DNA of 64,000 nucleotides from Candidatus Aalborgicola defluviihabitans (GTDB lineage Bacteria > Pseudomonadota > Gammaproteobacteria > Burkholderiales > Burkholderiaceae_C), in NCBI GenBank assembly GCA_016705575.1, contig JADIXX010000008.1, positions 186,001-250,000 of the forward strand. Direction: 5' to 3'. The translations under genes and the position numbers were made by a program. The notes beneath the pieces are model-generated. The model did no database searches and was not told the origin of the DNA. It was given only the letters and a program-made list of their open reading frames with translations. Of this stretch, positions 26,847 through 35,292 are shown one piece after another (positions within the stretch are counted from its first letter, which is position 1; each line of letters begins with the position of its first letter).

Positions 26847-28010
26847 ATGACACAACCGTTTGATATCTGTATCCGGGGTGCCGGCATTGTCGGGCGCACG
26901 CTGGCCCTGCACTTGGCGGCCAAGCAGTTGCGCGTGGCTTTGGTCGCACCTGCCGACAAGCCTGTGGCAGTGTTGACGGCTCCGCTGCCCGATGTGCGGG
27001 CCTACGCCCTGAACCTGCTGTCGCGGCAATGGCTTGAAGCCGTACGCTGCTGGCCAGACACATCTGACGCCACGCCGGTTTTGTCGATGCAGGTGCAGGA
27101 AGACGACGGCGGCCAGGTCGCCTTTCATGCGTCGGAGAGCGGCTCAAACGCCTTAAACTGGATTGTTGACGTGCCGGCCCTGGAAGCCCGGCTGCAAGAA
27201 GCCGTGCGCTTTCAGCCCTTTATTGAAGTGGTGGAATCCCCACAACCGGCGGCCCTCACCGTGGTTTGCGAAGGTCGCACCAGCAGCACCCGTCAAGAAT
27301 GGGGGGTGGACTGGGACGTCAAACCTTATGACCAATGGGCTCTGGCCACTCGCGTACGATGCGCCCAACCCCACGCCCAAGTGGCCCGACAGTGGTTCCA
27401 CCAAGGTGAGATCCTGGCTTTTTTGCCCCTAGGTGGGCCAGAAGGGAACTTGTGCGCCATTGTGTGGTCTGTATCTCCAGAACGCGCACAAACCCTGCAG
27501 GCGCTGGAGGCCGAAGAATTTTGTCAGGCGCTGCAAACCGCCAGCCACGGCGCGCTCGGCGTGCTGACACTCAGCGGAGATCGCAAGGTATGGCCACTGC
27601 AACAGGCTGTGGCCCGACGTTGGAGCGGTGTTTCGGAGCAAGGTGCCTGGGTTTTGGCGGGTGACGCCGCCCACAACATGCACCCGTTGGCTGGTCAGGG
27701 GCTGAACATGGGCCTGGCCGACGTAGCTGAGTTAGTGCGTGTGCTGGATGCACGTCCGTATTGGCGCAGCGTGGGCGACCCCAAGCTACTGCGGCAATAC
27801 GAGCGCGCGCGCAAGGCCGACTTTGCGGTGATGGGTCAGGCCAACGATGCCTTGCAGCAGTTGTTCACCAACCCCCATCCCGCCCTGCAAGCCATGCGCA
27901 ACTGGGGCATGAACCGTTTTGAACACAGCGGACCGATCAAACAATGGGTTGCCAGACGCGCCATGGGCGTGCTGGGCAAACCTGCAACACAAGGCAAGAA
28001 ACACGCATGA
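26847..28010 (+). CDS. FAD-dependent hydroxylase of the UbiH/UbiF/UbiM family
   Basis: The protein is 387 aa. The N-terminal FAD-binding motif is CIRGAGIVGRTLALHLA, and the second FAD motif is GDAAHNMHPLAGQGLNMGLADV, both characteristic of ubiquinone-ring hydroxylases. The likely role is aerobic hydroxylation of a ubiquinone precursor; which ring position is modified cannot be decided here. The frame is open 18 codons upstream, but the ATG at 26847 starts the conserved Rossmann region. The stop overlaps the dsbC ATG (ATGA), forming an operon with dsbC and probably the M61 peptidase. Confidence 0.85.
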   Translation: MTQPFDICIRGAGIVGRTLALHLAAKQLRVALVAPADKPVAVLTAPLPDVRAYALNLLSRQWLEAVRCWPDTSDATPVLSMQVQEDDGGQVAFHASESGSNALNWIVDVPALEARLQEAVRFQPFIEVVESPQPAALTVVCEGRTSSTRQEWGVDWDVKPYDQWALATRVRCAQPHAQVARQWFHQGEILAFLPLGGPEGNLCAIVWSVSPERAQTLQALEAEEFCQALQTASHGALGVLTLSGDRKVWPLQQAVARRWSGVSEQGAWVLAGDAAHNMHPLAGQGLNMGLADVAELVRVLDARPYWRSVGDPKLLRQYERARKADFAVMGQANDALQQLFTNPHPALQAMRNWGMNRFEHSGPIKQWVARRAMGVLGKPATQGKKHA

Positions 28011-28729
28011 AAACTCTCCTCAAATCCCTACTGCTCGCCGTCGCCGTCCTGCTGGCGCATGGCGCCACGGCCCAGGAAGCCACCATCCGCAAAGCCATTC
28101 TGGAGCGCCTGCCCCAGATCAAGTCCATTGATGAGGTCAGCAAAACGCCTATCCCCGGTGTGTATGAGCTGCGCATCAACGGTAGCGAAATCTATTACAC
28201 CGACGCTCAGGGCAACTACCTGATCGAAGGCAACGTGATCGACCTTCGCGCCAAACGCAATCTGACGGAAGAACGCGTAACCAAGCTCACTGCCATCAAG
28301 TTCGATGAACTTCCCATCAAAGACGCCTTTACCATCGTGCGCGGCAACGGCAAGCGCAAACTGGCGGTCTTTGAAGACCCTAACTGCGGCTACTGCAAGC
28401 GCTTTGAGCGTGACATGCAAAAGATCGACAACGTGACGATCTACATGTTCCTCTACCCCATTCTGGGCGCAGATTCTGCCGAAAAATCCAAGGCCATCTG
28501 GTGCTCCAAAGATCCAGCCAAGGCCTGGCAGGACTGGATGGTGCGGGACCAGGCTATTCCAGCCCTGCCTGCGGGCTGCGACACCACCGCGCTAAGCCGC
28601 AACGTGGATTTGGGCCGAAACTACAAAATCACCGGCACCCCTACCCTGGTGTTTGTCGATGGCAACCGGGTACCCGGCGCCATTGATTCCAAGCAGGTCG
28701 AAAAGCTGCTGACCGATTCCAAGAGTTGA
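28007..28729 (+). CDS. dsbC: Thiol:disulfide interchange protein DsbC
   Basis: The protein is 240 aa including a signal peptide (about 22 residues, ending AHGATAQ). The N-terminal dimerisation domain has PIPGVYELRINGSEIYYTD. The thioredoxin-fold domain holds the active-site CGYC (Cys127 and Cys130) in FEDPNCGYCKRF and the cis-proline region GTPTLVFVDG. It works in the periplasm as a disulfide isomerase kept reduced by DsbD. The ATG overlaps the upstream stop codon, and the M61 peptidase gene follows four bases after its end. Confidence 0.95.
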   Translation: MKTLLKSLLLAVAVLLAHGATAQEATIRKAILERLPQIKSIDEVSKTPIPGVYELRINGSEIYYTDAQGNYLIEGNVIDLRAKRNLTEERVTKLTAIKFDELPIKDAFTIVRGNGKRKLAVFEDPNCGYCKRFERDMQKIDNVTIYMFLYPILGADSAEKSKAIWCSKDPAKAWQDWMVRDQAIPALPAGCDTTALSRNVDLGRNYKITGTPTLVFVDGNRVPGAIDSKQVEKLLTDSKS

Positions 28730-28733
28730 TCGG

Positions 28734-30572
28734 ATGCGCCGAAACGCTGCCCCTGCCATCCACTACCGTGTGGAAGTAGCCAACCTCCATGCCCACTTAT
28801 TCACCGTCACGCTGACCGTGGCGCAACCGGCCACCCGGCAAACGCTACGCCTGCCGGTGTGGATTCCGGGCAGCTACCTGGTGCGCGAATTTGCCAAGAA
28901 CCTGCAAAACCTGCAATGCCGCCAAGGCAAGCGAAAGCTGGAAGTCCAGCAATTGGACAAAGCCAGTTGGCAGATGGACTGCAAGCCGGGCGAGCCTTTG
29001 GTTATGCAGTACGAGGTATACGCCAATGACCCGTCGGTGCGCACTGCCTGGCTGGATGCGGACCGTGGCTTTTTCAATGGCACCAGTCTGTGCCTGCAAG
29101 TGGACGGCCAATGCGACACGCCGCACCAACTGGAACTGGTAGCCGGCGAATACATGGACGACTGGTCCGTGGCCACCAGCCTAGAACCGGTCAAGGTCAA
29201 TAAGCGCGGCTTTGGCCGCTACTGCGCCGACAATTACGACACCCTGGTGGATTGCCCGGTCGAAATGGGGCCGTTCTGGAGCGGCAACTTCACCGCCTGC
29301 GGCATCCCGCACCGTTTTGTGGTGGCCGGTGCTCCACCGAGCTTTGATGGTGCCCAGTTGCTGGCTGACAGCCAGGCCATTTGCGAGGCCGAGATTCGCT
29401 TCTGGCATGCGGGTTGCACTAAAAAGAATAGCAAAACAGGAAGCAAAGACGAGGGCCAGAGCCCGATTCCATATAGAAGCTATGTATTTATGCTCAATGC
29501 CGTGGCCGAGGGCTACGGTGGTCTGGAGCACCGCAATTCCACTGCACTGATCTGCAAGCGCGCCGACTTGCCCCGCCTCCCGCGCACCACGTTGGCGCCC
29601 ACCGTGCACAAACAACCCGAGGGCTACACCCAGCTACTGGGATTGATCAGTCACGAATACTTCCACACCTGGAACGTCAAGCGTCTGCGTCCTGCTGAAC
29701 TGGCGCGCTACGACTACACCCAAGAAAATTACACCGAGCTGCTGTGGTTTTTTGAGGGTTTCACCAGCTACTACGACGATCTTCTGCTGCGCCGCGCCGG
29801 TCGCATCGACAACGCCACCTACCTCAAACTGCTGACCAAGACCGTTAACGGCGTGGCGCAAACACCCGGGCGCAAGGTGCAGACCGTGGCCCAGGCCAGT
29901 TTTGATGCATGGATCAAGTACTACCGTCAGGACGAAAACACCCCCAACGCCACCGTGAGCTACTACACCAAGGGTTCGCTGGTAGGTTTGTGCCTGGACC
30001 TCACGTTGCGCGCCGAAGGCAAGACCACGCTTGACGCCGTGATGCGCAGACTGTGGATTCGCTGCGACGGCGGCCCCATGGCTGAGGCGGATCTGCTAGC
30101 GGTTTTGGAGCAACTCAGCGGACGCTCGTACGCGCGGGAACTGGCGCAATGGGTGCACAGTACCCAAGACCTGCCGATTACCACTCTGCTGGAAAAGCAC
30201 GGTATCCAGGTGCACCAGGAACCCAACCAGGTGGCCCAGCAGTTGGGGCTGCGCGTCAAGGAAGGCAATGGCCTCTTCATTCAGCATGTGCTGCGCGGCG
30301 GTGTGGCCGAGCAGGCTGGTTTTGCCAGCGGTGACGAATGGATCGCCATTCAGGCACTGGGCAACAGCAACAGCGCATGGCGCCTGCAAAGCCTGGACGA
30401 CTTCACCCTGTACGCCGGCAACGCCAAGAAAGTGACCGCCACGGTGGCGCGCGACAAGCGCCTGCTCGCCTTGAGTCTCTCCTTGCCCAAGGCCAGCCAG
30501 GCCGTGCGCCTGGCGGTGCGTGACGCCGCTTTGGTGGATGCATGGCTCGCGCCCCAACCGGATCCACAATAG
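28734..30572 (+). CDS. M61 family metallopeptidase (glycyl aminopeptidase-like) with PDZ domain
   Basis: The protein is 612 aa without a clear signal peptide. An N-terminal beta domain begins IHYRVEVANLHAHLF. The zinc-protease core has HEYFHTWN (residues 307-311 are HEYFH) and a downstream Glu in WFFEGFTSYYDDLLLRR. A C-terminal PDZ-like domain covers about residues 500-590 (GNGLFIQHVLRGGVAEQAGFASGDEW). About 20 residues between IRFWHAGC and YVFMLNAVAEGYGG appear extra and coincide with a dispersed-repeat copy (29414-29470) read in frame. The insertion precedes the core and leaves the zinc site intact. It directly follows dsbC and is probably cotranscribed with it. Confidence 0.88.
   Translation: MRRNAAPAIHYRVEVANLHAHLFTVTLTVAQPATRQTLRLPVWIPGSYLVREFAKNLQNLQCRQGKRKLEVQQLDKASWQMDCKPGEPLVMQYEVYANDPSVRTAWLDADRGFFNGTSLCLQVDGQCDTPHQLELVAGEYMDDWSVATSLEPVKVNKRGFGRYCADNYDTLVDCPVEMGPFWSGNFTACGIPHRFVVAGAPPSFDGAQLLADSQAICEAEIRFWHAGCTKKNSKTGSKDEGQSPIPYRSYVFMLNAVAEGYGGLEHRNSTALICKRADLPRLPRTTLAPTVHKQPEGYTQLLGLISHEYFHTWNVKRLRPAELARYDYTQENYTELLWFFEGFTSYYDDLLLRRAGRIDNATYLKLLTKTVNGVAQTPGRKVQTVAQASFDAWIKYYRQDENTPNATVSYYTKGSLVGLCLDLTLRAEGKTTLDAVMRRLWIRCDGGPMAEADLLAVLEQLSGRSYARELAQWVHSTQDLPITTLLEKHGIQVHQEPNQVAQQLGLRVKEGNGLFIQHVLRGGVAEQAGFASGDEWIAIQALGNSNSAWRLQSLDDFTLYAGNAKKVTATVARDKRLLALSLSLPKASQAVRLAVRDAALVDAWLAPQPDPQ
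29414..29470 (+). repeat. Dispersed repeat, copy 6, inside the M61 peptidase gene
   Basis: First hairpin TTGC ... GCAA containing AATAGC, then a diverged spacer and the core GACGAGGGCCAGAGCCCGATT. In this reading frame the usual core GGCTAG would contain a TAG stop; here it reads GGCCAG, giving Gln, so the frame stays open. Confidence 0.82.
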
Positions 30573-30621
30573 GCACGCGGTACGCATCATTTAAATTTCT
30601 GCTCACAACCCAAAGACCACC

Positions 30622-31401
30622 ATGAACTACGAATGCATCACCACCCGGATTGAAGGCGAAAAAGTCGCCATCATCACGCTCAACCGCCCCAAGGCGCTCA
30701 ATGCCCTCAATGACCAAATGATGGACGAACTGGGTCACGCACTCAAAGGGTTTGACGCCGATCCGGCAATTGGCTGCATGGTCGTCACCGGCAGCGAAAA
30801 GGCCTTTGCCGCCGGGGCGGATATCACCGCCATGGCCAAACTCACGTTCGCCGAGACCTACAAGACCGACTTCATCACCCGCAATTGGGAAACCATACGC
30901 ACCATCCGCAAACCTGTCATCGCGGCGGTGAGTGGCTTTGCACTGGGCGGTGGCTGCGAATTGGCCATGATGTGCGACTTCATCATCGCTGCCGACAACG
31001 CCAAGTTTGGCCAGCCCGAGATCAAGCTGGGCATCATCCCCGGTGCTGGCGGCACGCAGCGCTTGCCGCGCGCCATCGGCAAATCCAAAGCCATGGACTT
31101 GGCCCTGACAAGCCGCATGATGGACGCCGCAGAAGCAGAACGCGCCGGCTTGGTCAGCCGCGTGGTGCCGTTGGACAAACTGATGGACGAAGCGCTGGGC
31201 GCCGCCCTGCAAATATGCAGTTTCTCCCAGATCGCCACCGTGGCAGCCAAAGAATCAGTGAACCGCTCTTTTGAAGGGACGCTGGCGGACGGCATCATGT
31301 TCGAGCGTCGCATGTTCCACTCCATGTTTGCCACGCAAGACCAGAAGGAAGGCATGGACGCCTTTTTGAGCAAACGCCAACCCACATTCAAGAACCTGTG
31401 A
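30622..31401 (+). CDS. Enoyl-CoA hydratase
   Basis: The protein is 259 aa of the crotonase superfamily, which hydrates trans-2-enoyl-CoA in fatty-acid or phenylacetate-type degradation. The oxyanion-hole segment is FAAGADITAMA. Both catalytic glutamates are in place, one in GFALGGGCELAMMCD and one in FGQPEIKLGIIPGAGG. The C-terminal helices end KRQPTFKNL. Length and motifs fit FadB1x/PaaF/Ech-type single-domain hydratases, but the exact pathway cannot be assigned. It lies 49 bp after the M61 gene and before the tRNA gene. Confidence 0.9.
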   Translation: MNYECITTRIEGEKVAIITLNRPKALNALNDQMMDELGHALKGFDADPAIGCMVVTGSEKAFAAGADITAMAKLTFAETYKTDFITRNWETIRTIRKPVIAAVSGFALGGGCELAMMCDFIIAADNAKFGQPEIKLGIIPGAGGTQRLPRAIGKSKAMDLALTSRMMDAAEAERAGLVSRVVPLDKLMDEALGAALQICSFSQIATVAAKESVNRSFEGTLADGIMFERRMFHSMFATQDQKEGMDAFLSKRQPTFKNL

Positions 31402-31445
31402 TCCGAAACCGACCCTTGCGCTGCTTCCGGGGGCAATTTATTGGC

Positions 31446-31451
31446 TATAAT
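31446..31451 (+). promoter_or_regulatory. -10 element of the tRNA-Met promoter
   Basis: A perfect TATAAT lies 10 bases upstream of the tRNA 5' end. No good -35 hexamer is seen at the expected spacing, so the promoter is partly assigned. Confidence 0.6.
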
Positions 31452-31461
31452 TACGCGCTTC

Positions 31462-31538
31462 GGTCGTATAGCTCAGTTGGTTAGAGCGCAGCATTCATAA
31501 TGCTGATGTCGGTGGTTCAAGTCCACCTACGACCACCA
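31462..31538 (+). tRNA. tRNA-Met (CAU), elongator type
   Basis: The cloverleaf is complete. Acceptor GGTCGTA pairs with TACGACC. The D arm is GCTC/GAGC, and the anticodon stem CAGCA/TGCTG encloses the loop TTCATAA. The T arm is GGTGG/CCACC with loop TTCAAGT, and the 3' end ACCA is encoded. The first acceptor pair is G-C, which argues against initiator tRNA. Overall similarity favours elongator Met over the lysidine-modified Ile tRNA. Confidence 0.95.
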
Positions 31539-31547
31539 GTTTTTCGC

Positions 31548-31581
31548 AAAAAGCCATCTGTTGCCAGCCGATGGCTTTTTT
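31548..31581 (+). terminator. Intrinsic terminator after tRNA-Met
   Basis: An 11-bp stem AAAAAGCCATC/GATGGCTTTTT with an 11-base loop and T-run. It lies ten bases after the encoded CCA. Confidence 0.88.
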
Positions 31582-31949
31582 CGTTGACGTCAGTCGGTGA
31601 TAGGATTTGCCCCTCCCCGACCCTACTTACCCCAGCCTCTGGATATACACCATGAACCGCTGCCTTCGCTTCACCACTGTACCGGCCCGCGCCTGGCAAG
31701 CTGCACTACAGCCCACCTATCCGCCCAATTGCATATCTGATACTGTGCCCGCCTCTGGCGAAACAGGCACAGCAATGTCCGGATCCACTGCATCAACCGA
31801 CGCCAAATAGACAGGCGGTCGGTATCGCATTGACGGCCATTGCCGGACCATCCGGCCAGTGACTTACAAGAAAAATAGACCGCTAGCCCTCGTAGAACTT
31901 GCGTTGGCAGCTACTGAATTCATAGTATTCCACAAAAAAAGAGGTCCGC
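31582..31949. other. Intergenic region between tRNA-Met and miaB
   Basis: It contains a reverse-oriented dispersed-repeat copy (31871-31930) and the miaB ribosome binding site AGAGG. An ATG at 31651 opens a 52-codon frame (MNRCLRFTTV ...) without a ribosome binding site or recognisable features; I do not regard it as a supported gene. Nothing else is seen. Confidence 0.55.
31871..31930 (-). repeat. Dispersed repeat, copy 7 (intergenic, reverse orientation)
   Basis: On the minus strand, CTATGAATTCAGTAG forms the first hairpin, followed by a spacer with CTGCCAACGCAAGTTCT and the core ACGAGGGCTAGCGGTC. It lies in the leader region of miaB. It is the only intergenic copy in this orientation. Confidence 0.85.
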
Positions 31950-33284
31950 ATGACCAGCAAAAAAGTATTCATCAAAACCTTTGGCTGCCAGATGAACGAG
32001 TACGACTCGGACAAGATGGTCGATGTACTGCACGCAGCCCAAGGCTATGAGACCACGCAGAACGTGGACGAAGCCGACCTGATTTTGTTCAATACCTGCT
32101 CGGTGCGCGAGAAGGCACAAGAAAAGGTGTTCTCTGACTTGGGCCGCATCAAACACCTAAAAGCCAAGGGAGTGCAAATTGGCGTGGGCGGCTGCGTGGC
32201 CAGCCAGGAGGGCGCCGAAATCATCAAACGCGCGCCCTATGTGGACGTGGTGTTTGGCCCGCAAACCCTGCACCGCCTGCCCGAGCTGCTCAACGCCCGT
32301 GTAGCGCAGAACCGCCCGCAGGTGGACATCAGCTTTCCCGAGATCGAGAAGTTCGACCACCTGCCCCCAGCCAAGGTGGAAGGCGCCAGCGCCTTTGTCA
32401 GCATCATGGAAGGCTGCAACAAGTACTGCAGTTACTGCGTAGTGCCGTACACGCGCGGCACCGAAATTAACCGCCCGTTCGAAGACGTACTGGTGGAAGT
32501 GGCGGGTCTGGCCGACCAAGGCGTGAAGGAAATTACGCTCTTGGGTCAAAACGTCAACGCCTGGCGCCACACCATGGGCGACACCGCCGAGATGGCCGAC
32601 TTTGCCACGCTGCTGGAATACGTGAGCGACATCCCCGGCATCGAGCGCCTGCGCTTCACCACCAGCCACCCCAACGAGTTCACACCCAGCCTGATTGCCG
32701 CTTACGACAAACTGCCCAAACTGGTGAGCCACCTGCACCTGCCCGTGCAGCACGGCAGCGACAAGATTTTGATGGCCATGAAACGCGGCTACACCGCCAT
32801 GGAATACAAGAGCACGGTGCGCAAGCTGCGTGCCATTCGCCCCGACATGGCTATGAGCTCGGACTTCATCGTGGGCTTTCCCGGTGAGACGGAAGACGAC
32901 TTCGCCCGGATGATGAAGCTGATTGACGACGTCGGATTTGACAACTCTTTCAGCTTCATCTTCAGCCCCCGCCCCGGCACGCCGGCAGCCAATTTGGCCG
33001 ACGACACACCGCATGAAGAAAAGCTGCGCCGACTGCACCATTTGCAGGAAACCATCAACACCAACATCACCCGCATCTCTGAGAGCCGCCTGGGCACGGT
33101 GCAGCGCATTTTGGTGGAGGGCAATAGCAAGCGTGACGGTGGCGAGCTAATGGGGCGCACCGAATGCAACCGCGTGGTGAATTTTGCTGCTCCACCGCGC
33201 TTGGTGGGACAAATGGTGGATGTAACAATTACCGAAACGCGCAGTTACACCCTGCGCGGCAATGTGGCCCTGCAACACGCCTGA
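31950..33284 (+). CDS. miaB: tRNA methylthiotransferase MiaB
   Basis: The protein is 444 aa. This radical-SAM enzyme with two [4Fe-4S] clusters adds the 2-methylthio group to i6A37 in tRNAs that read UNN codons. Auxiliary-cluster cysteines are Cys13 (TFGCQMN), Cys50 (NTCSVRE) and Cys82 (GGCVAS). The radical-SAM motif is CNKYCSYC (Cys156, 160, 163). The C-terminal TRAM domain includes RILVEGNSKRDGGELMGRTECNRVV. The start is supported by an AGAGG ribosome binding site. It is a single gene. Confidence 0.97.
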   Translation: MTSKKVFIKTFGCQMNEYDSDKMVDVLHAAQGYETTQNVDEADLILFNTCSVREKAQEKVFSDLGRIKHLKAKGVQIGVGGCVASQEGAEIIKRAPYVDVVFGPQTLHRLPELLNARVAQNRPQVDISFPEIEKFDHLPPAKVEGASAFVSIMEGCNKYCSYCVVPYTRGTEINRPFEDVLVEVAGLADQGVKEITLLGQNVNAWRHTMGDTAEMADFATLLEYVSDIPGIERLRFTTSHPNEFTPSLIAAYDKLPKLVSHLHLPVQHGSDKILMAMKRGYTAMEYKSTVRKLRAIRPDMAMSSDFIVGFPGETEDDFARMMKLIDDVGFDNSFSFIFSPRPGTPAANLADDTPHEEKLRRLHHLQETINTNITRISESRLGTVQRILVEGNSKRDGGELMGRTECNRVVNFAAPPRLVGQMVDVTITETRSYTLRGNVALQHA

Positions 33285-33435
33285 CATGGTCCTGACAGGG
33301 CCGCATTTTCTGCAACTTTTTTAACATTAAATTTCTAGTGAAAGTTATTCTGGATTAAATCCATGCTCCCTGCGCGTGTATTTCAGTGATACCGTACAGG
33401 TTCCCATTAAAGATATACGTTTTTAGGAGAGATTC
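33285..33435 (+). promoter_or_regulatory. nirS upstream region with a dyad
   Basis: It contains the perfect dyad TGGATTAAATCCA (33351-33363) and a good AGGAG ribosome binding site before a GTG start. I found no convincing FNR/DNR (TTGAT-N4-ATCAA) box, the usual nirS control site. The dyad's role is unknown. Confidence 0.35.
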
Positions 33436-35166
33436 GTGAAAATTACGAACATCAAATTGGCCCTGGTCAGTGCCGCATTGGCGGTACTGCCCATGATGGC
33501 CAGCAGCCAGACGGCAGAACCCGCCAAGAAGGTGGAACCACTGCTGTCCACCCAGGAAATCGGCGGTACATCGCCCTTGGGTGCGGTGACCATGCACCAA
33601 ACCATCAACCCCAAGTCCCCGGCGATGACGGAAACCGAATTCCAGCTCGGCACCAAGATTTACTTTGAGCGTTGCGCTGGCTGCCACGGCGTGCTGCGCA
33701 AGGGCGCAACTGGCAAGCCGTTGACACCCAACATTACCCTGGAAAAGGGTTCCGATTACCTCCACACCTTCATCTACTACGGCTCGGCCCAGGGTATGCC
33801 CAACTGGGGCACTTCCGGCACGCTGTCCAAGGATGAAGTGGACATCATGGTGAAGTACATCCAGCACGAGCCCCCTCAGCCACCCGAAATGGGCATGAAG
33901 GAAGTCCTGGCCACGTGGAAACTATTGGTGGACCCGCACAAGCGCCCCACCAAGAAGATGAACGATCTGGATATCAGCAATCTGTTCTCGGTCACATTGC
34001 GTGATGCCGGCAAGATCGCCCTGATCGACGGCGCCAGCAAGAAGATTGTGAAGATTCTCGATACCGGCTATGCGGTGCACATCTCGCGCATGTCCAAGTC
34101 GGGCCGCTACCTGTACGTGATTGGCCGCGACGCCAAGATCGTGCTGATCGACCTGTGGATGACAACGCCTACCCCAGTAGCCGAAATCAAGGTCGGTCTG
34201 GAAGCCCGTTCGGTGGAGACCTCCAAGTTCAAAGGCTATGAAGACCGCTACGCCATTGCCGGCGCCTACTGGCCACCCCAGTATGTGCTGATGGACGGCG
34301 ACACGCTCAAGCCTTTGCGCATCGTGGGTACCCGCGGCATGACCTCCGACACCGAAGAGTACCACCCCGAGCCACGCGTGGCTGCTATTGTTTCTTCCAA
34401 CTTCCGTCCTGAGTTCCTGGTCAATGCCAAGGAAACCGGCATGGTGCACATGGTGGACTACTCTGATCTGGAAAACCTCAAGGTCACCATGATCAAGACA
34501 CCACGCTTCCTGCACGACGGCGGCTTCGAGTCGACCGGCCGCTACTTCATGGATGCCGCTAACGCCTCTGACAAGATCGCGGTCATCGACACCAAGGAAG
34601 ACAAGCTGGCTGCCATAGTGGAAGTCGGCAAGACGCCTCACCCCGGTCGTGGTGCCAACTTCATTCACCCCAAGTTCGGCCCTGTCTGGGCGACCAGTCA
34701 CTTGGGTGATGAGACCATCTCCATGATCGGAACCGATCCTGTCAAGCACAAAGCAACTGCCTGGAAGGTTGTTGGAACGCTCAAGGGCGCTGGCGGTGGT
34801 TCGCTGTTCATCAAGAGCCATCCAAAATCCACTCACCTGTGGGTTGATGCCGCTCTGAACCCCGATGAGAAGATCAGCCAGTCCATCGCCGTGTTCGACA
34901 TCAAGAACCTGGACAACGGCTTCAAGATGCTGCCAATCGCCGAGTGGGCGGCACTGGGCAAGGGCGTCAAGCGCGTATTGCAACCTGAGTACAACAAGGC
35001 TGGCGACGAAGTCTGGTTCTCGGTGTGGAGCGCTGCCAACGAAGAGTCCGCCATTGTGGTCGTTGACGACAAGACCTTGAAGCTCAAGGCCGTGATCAAG
35101 GACAAGGCCCTGGTGACTCCTACCGGCAAGTTCAACGTGTACAACACACAGCACGACGTCTACTAA
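33436..35166 (+). CDS. nirS: Cytochrome cd1 nitrite reductase
   Basis: The protein is 576 aa with a signal peptide, therefore periplasmic. NirS reduces nitrite to nitric oxide in denitrification. The N-terminal cytochrome c domain has CAGCH (Cys80, Cys83, His84). The eight-bladed d1-haem propeller keeps the proximal-His region YAVHISRM. It also keeps both distal histidines of the family, in FLHDGGFES and TPHPGRGANF, and ends with the typical PTGKFNVYNTQHDVY. The start is GTG with an AGGAG ribosome binding site. It stands alone: no d1-haem biosynthesis genes (nirF, nirDLGH, nirJ, nirE) or nor genes are nearby, so these must be elsewhere if the enzyme works. Confidence 0.95.
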   Translation: MKITNIKLALVSAALAVLPMMASSQTAEPAKKVEPLLSTQEIGGTSPLGAVTMHQTINPKSPAMTETEFQLGTKIYFERCAGCHGVLRKGATGKPLTPNITLEKGSDYLHTFIYYGSAQGMPNWGTSGTLSKDEVDIMVKYIQHEPPQPPEMGMKEVLATWKLLVDPHKRPTKKMNDLDISNLFSVTLRDAGKIALIDGASKKIVKILDTGYAVHISRMSKSGRYLYVIGRDAKIVLIDLWMTTPTPVAEIKVGLEARSVETSKFKGYEDRYAIAGAYWPPQYVLMDGDTLKPLRIVGTRGMTSDTEEYHPEPRVAAIVSSNFRPEFLVNAKETGMVHMVDYSDLENLKVTMIKTPRFLHDGGFESTGRYFMDAANASDKIAVIDTKEDKLAAIVEVGKTPHPGRGANFIHPKFGPVWATSHLGDETISMIGTDPVKHKATAWKVVGTLKGAGGGSLFIKSHPKSTHLWVDAALNPDEKISQSIAVFDIKNLDNGFKMLPIAEWAALGKGVKRVLQPEYNKAGDEVWFSVWSAANEESAIVVVDDKTLKLKAVIKDKALVTPTGKFNVYNTQHDVY

Positions 35167-35183
35167 ACCCTAGTACACCAAGC

Positions 35184-35220
35184 AAAACGGCAAGACAGAA
35201 ATCTGTCTTGCCGTTTTTTT
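35184..35220 (+). terminator. Intrinsic terminator of nirS
   Basis: A perfect 16-bp stem, AAAACGGCAAGACAGA with its complement, two-base loop, followed by a T-run. The A-run on the other side could also help end transcripts from the right. Confidence 0.92.
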
Positions 35221-35240
35221 ATGGGTAACGAAAAGTTAAA

Positions 35241-35292
35241 TATTGCTACAAATAACGTAGCTTCTCACGTAATGCGCACGAGGGCTAGCGGT
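35241..35292 (+). repeat. Dispersed repeat, copy 8 (between nirS and ffh)
   Basis: First hairpin GCTAC/GTAGC with a seven-base loop, spacer with TTCTCACGTAATGCGC, core ACGAGGGCTAGCGGTT. It runs into the ffh stop codon and lies between convergent genes. Confidence 0.85.

Noticed and set aside
31517..31699. Minus-strand 60-codon frame next to tRNA-Met
   Set aside because: It overlaps the tRNA 3' end and terminator and has no ribosome binding site or homology.
34380..34420. Suspected loss of an active-site histidine in NirS (SSNFRPEF where other NirS have SHxxPEF)
   Set aside because: Counting back from the C-terminus of a remembered Paracoccus NirS sequence places its two distal histidines in LHDGG and TPHPG, both present here; the changed residue is not one of them.
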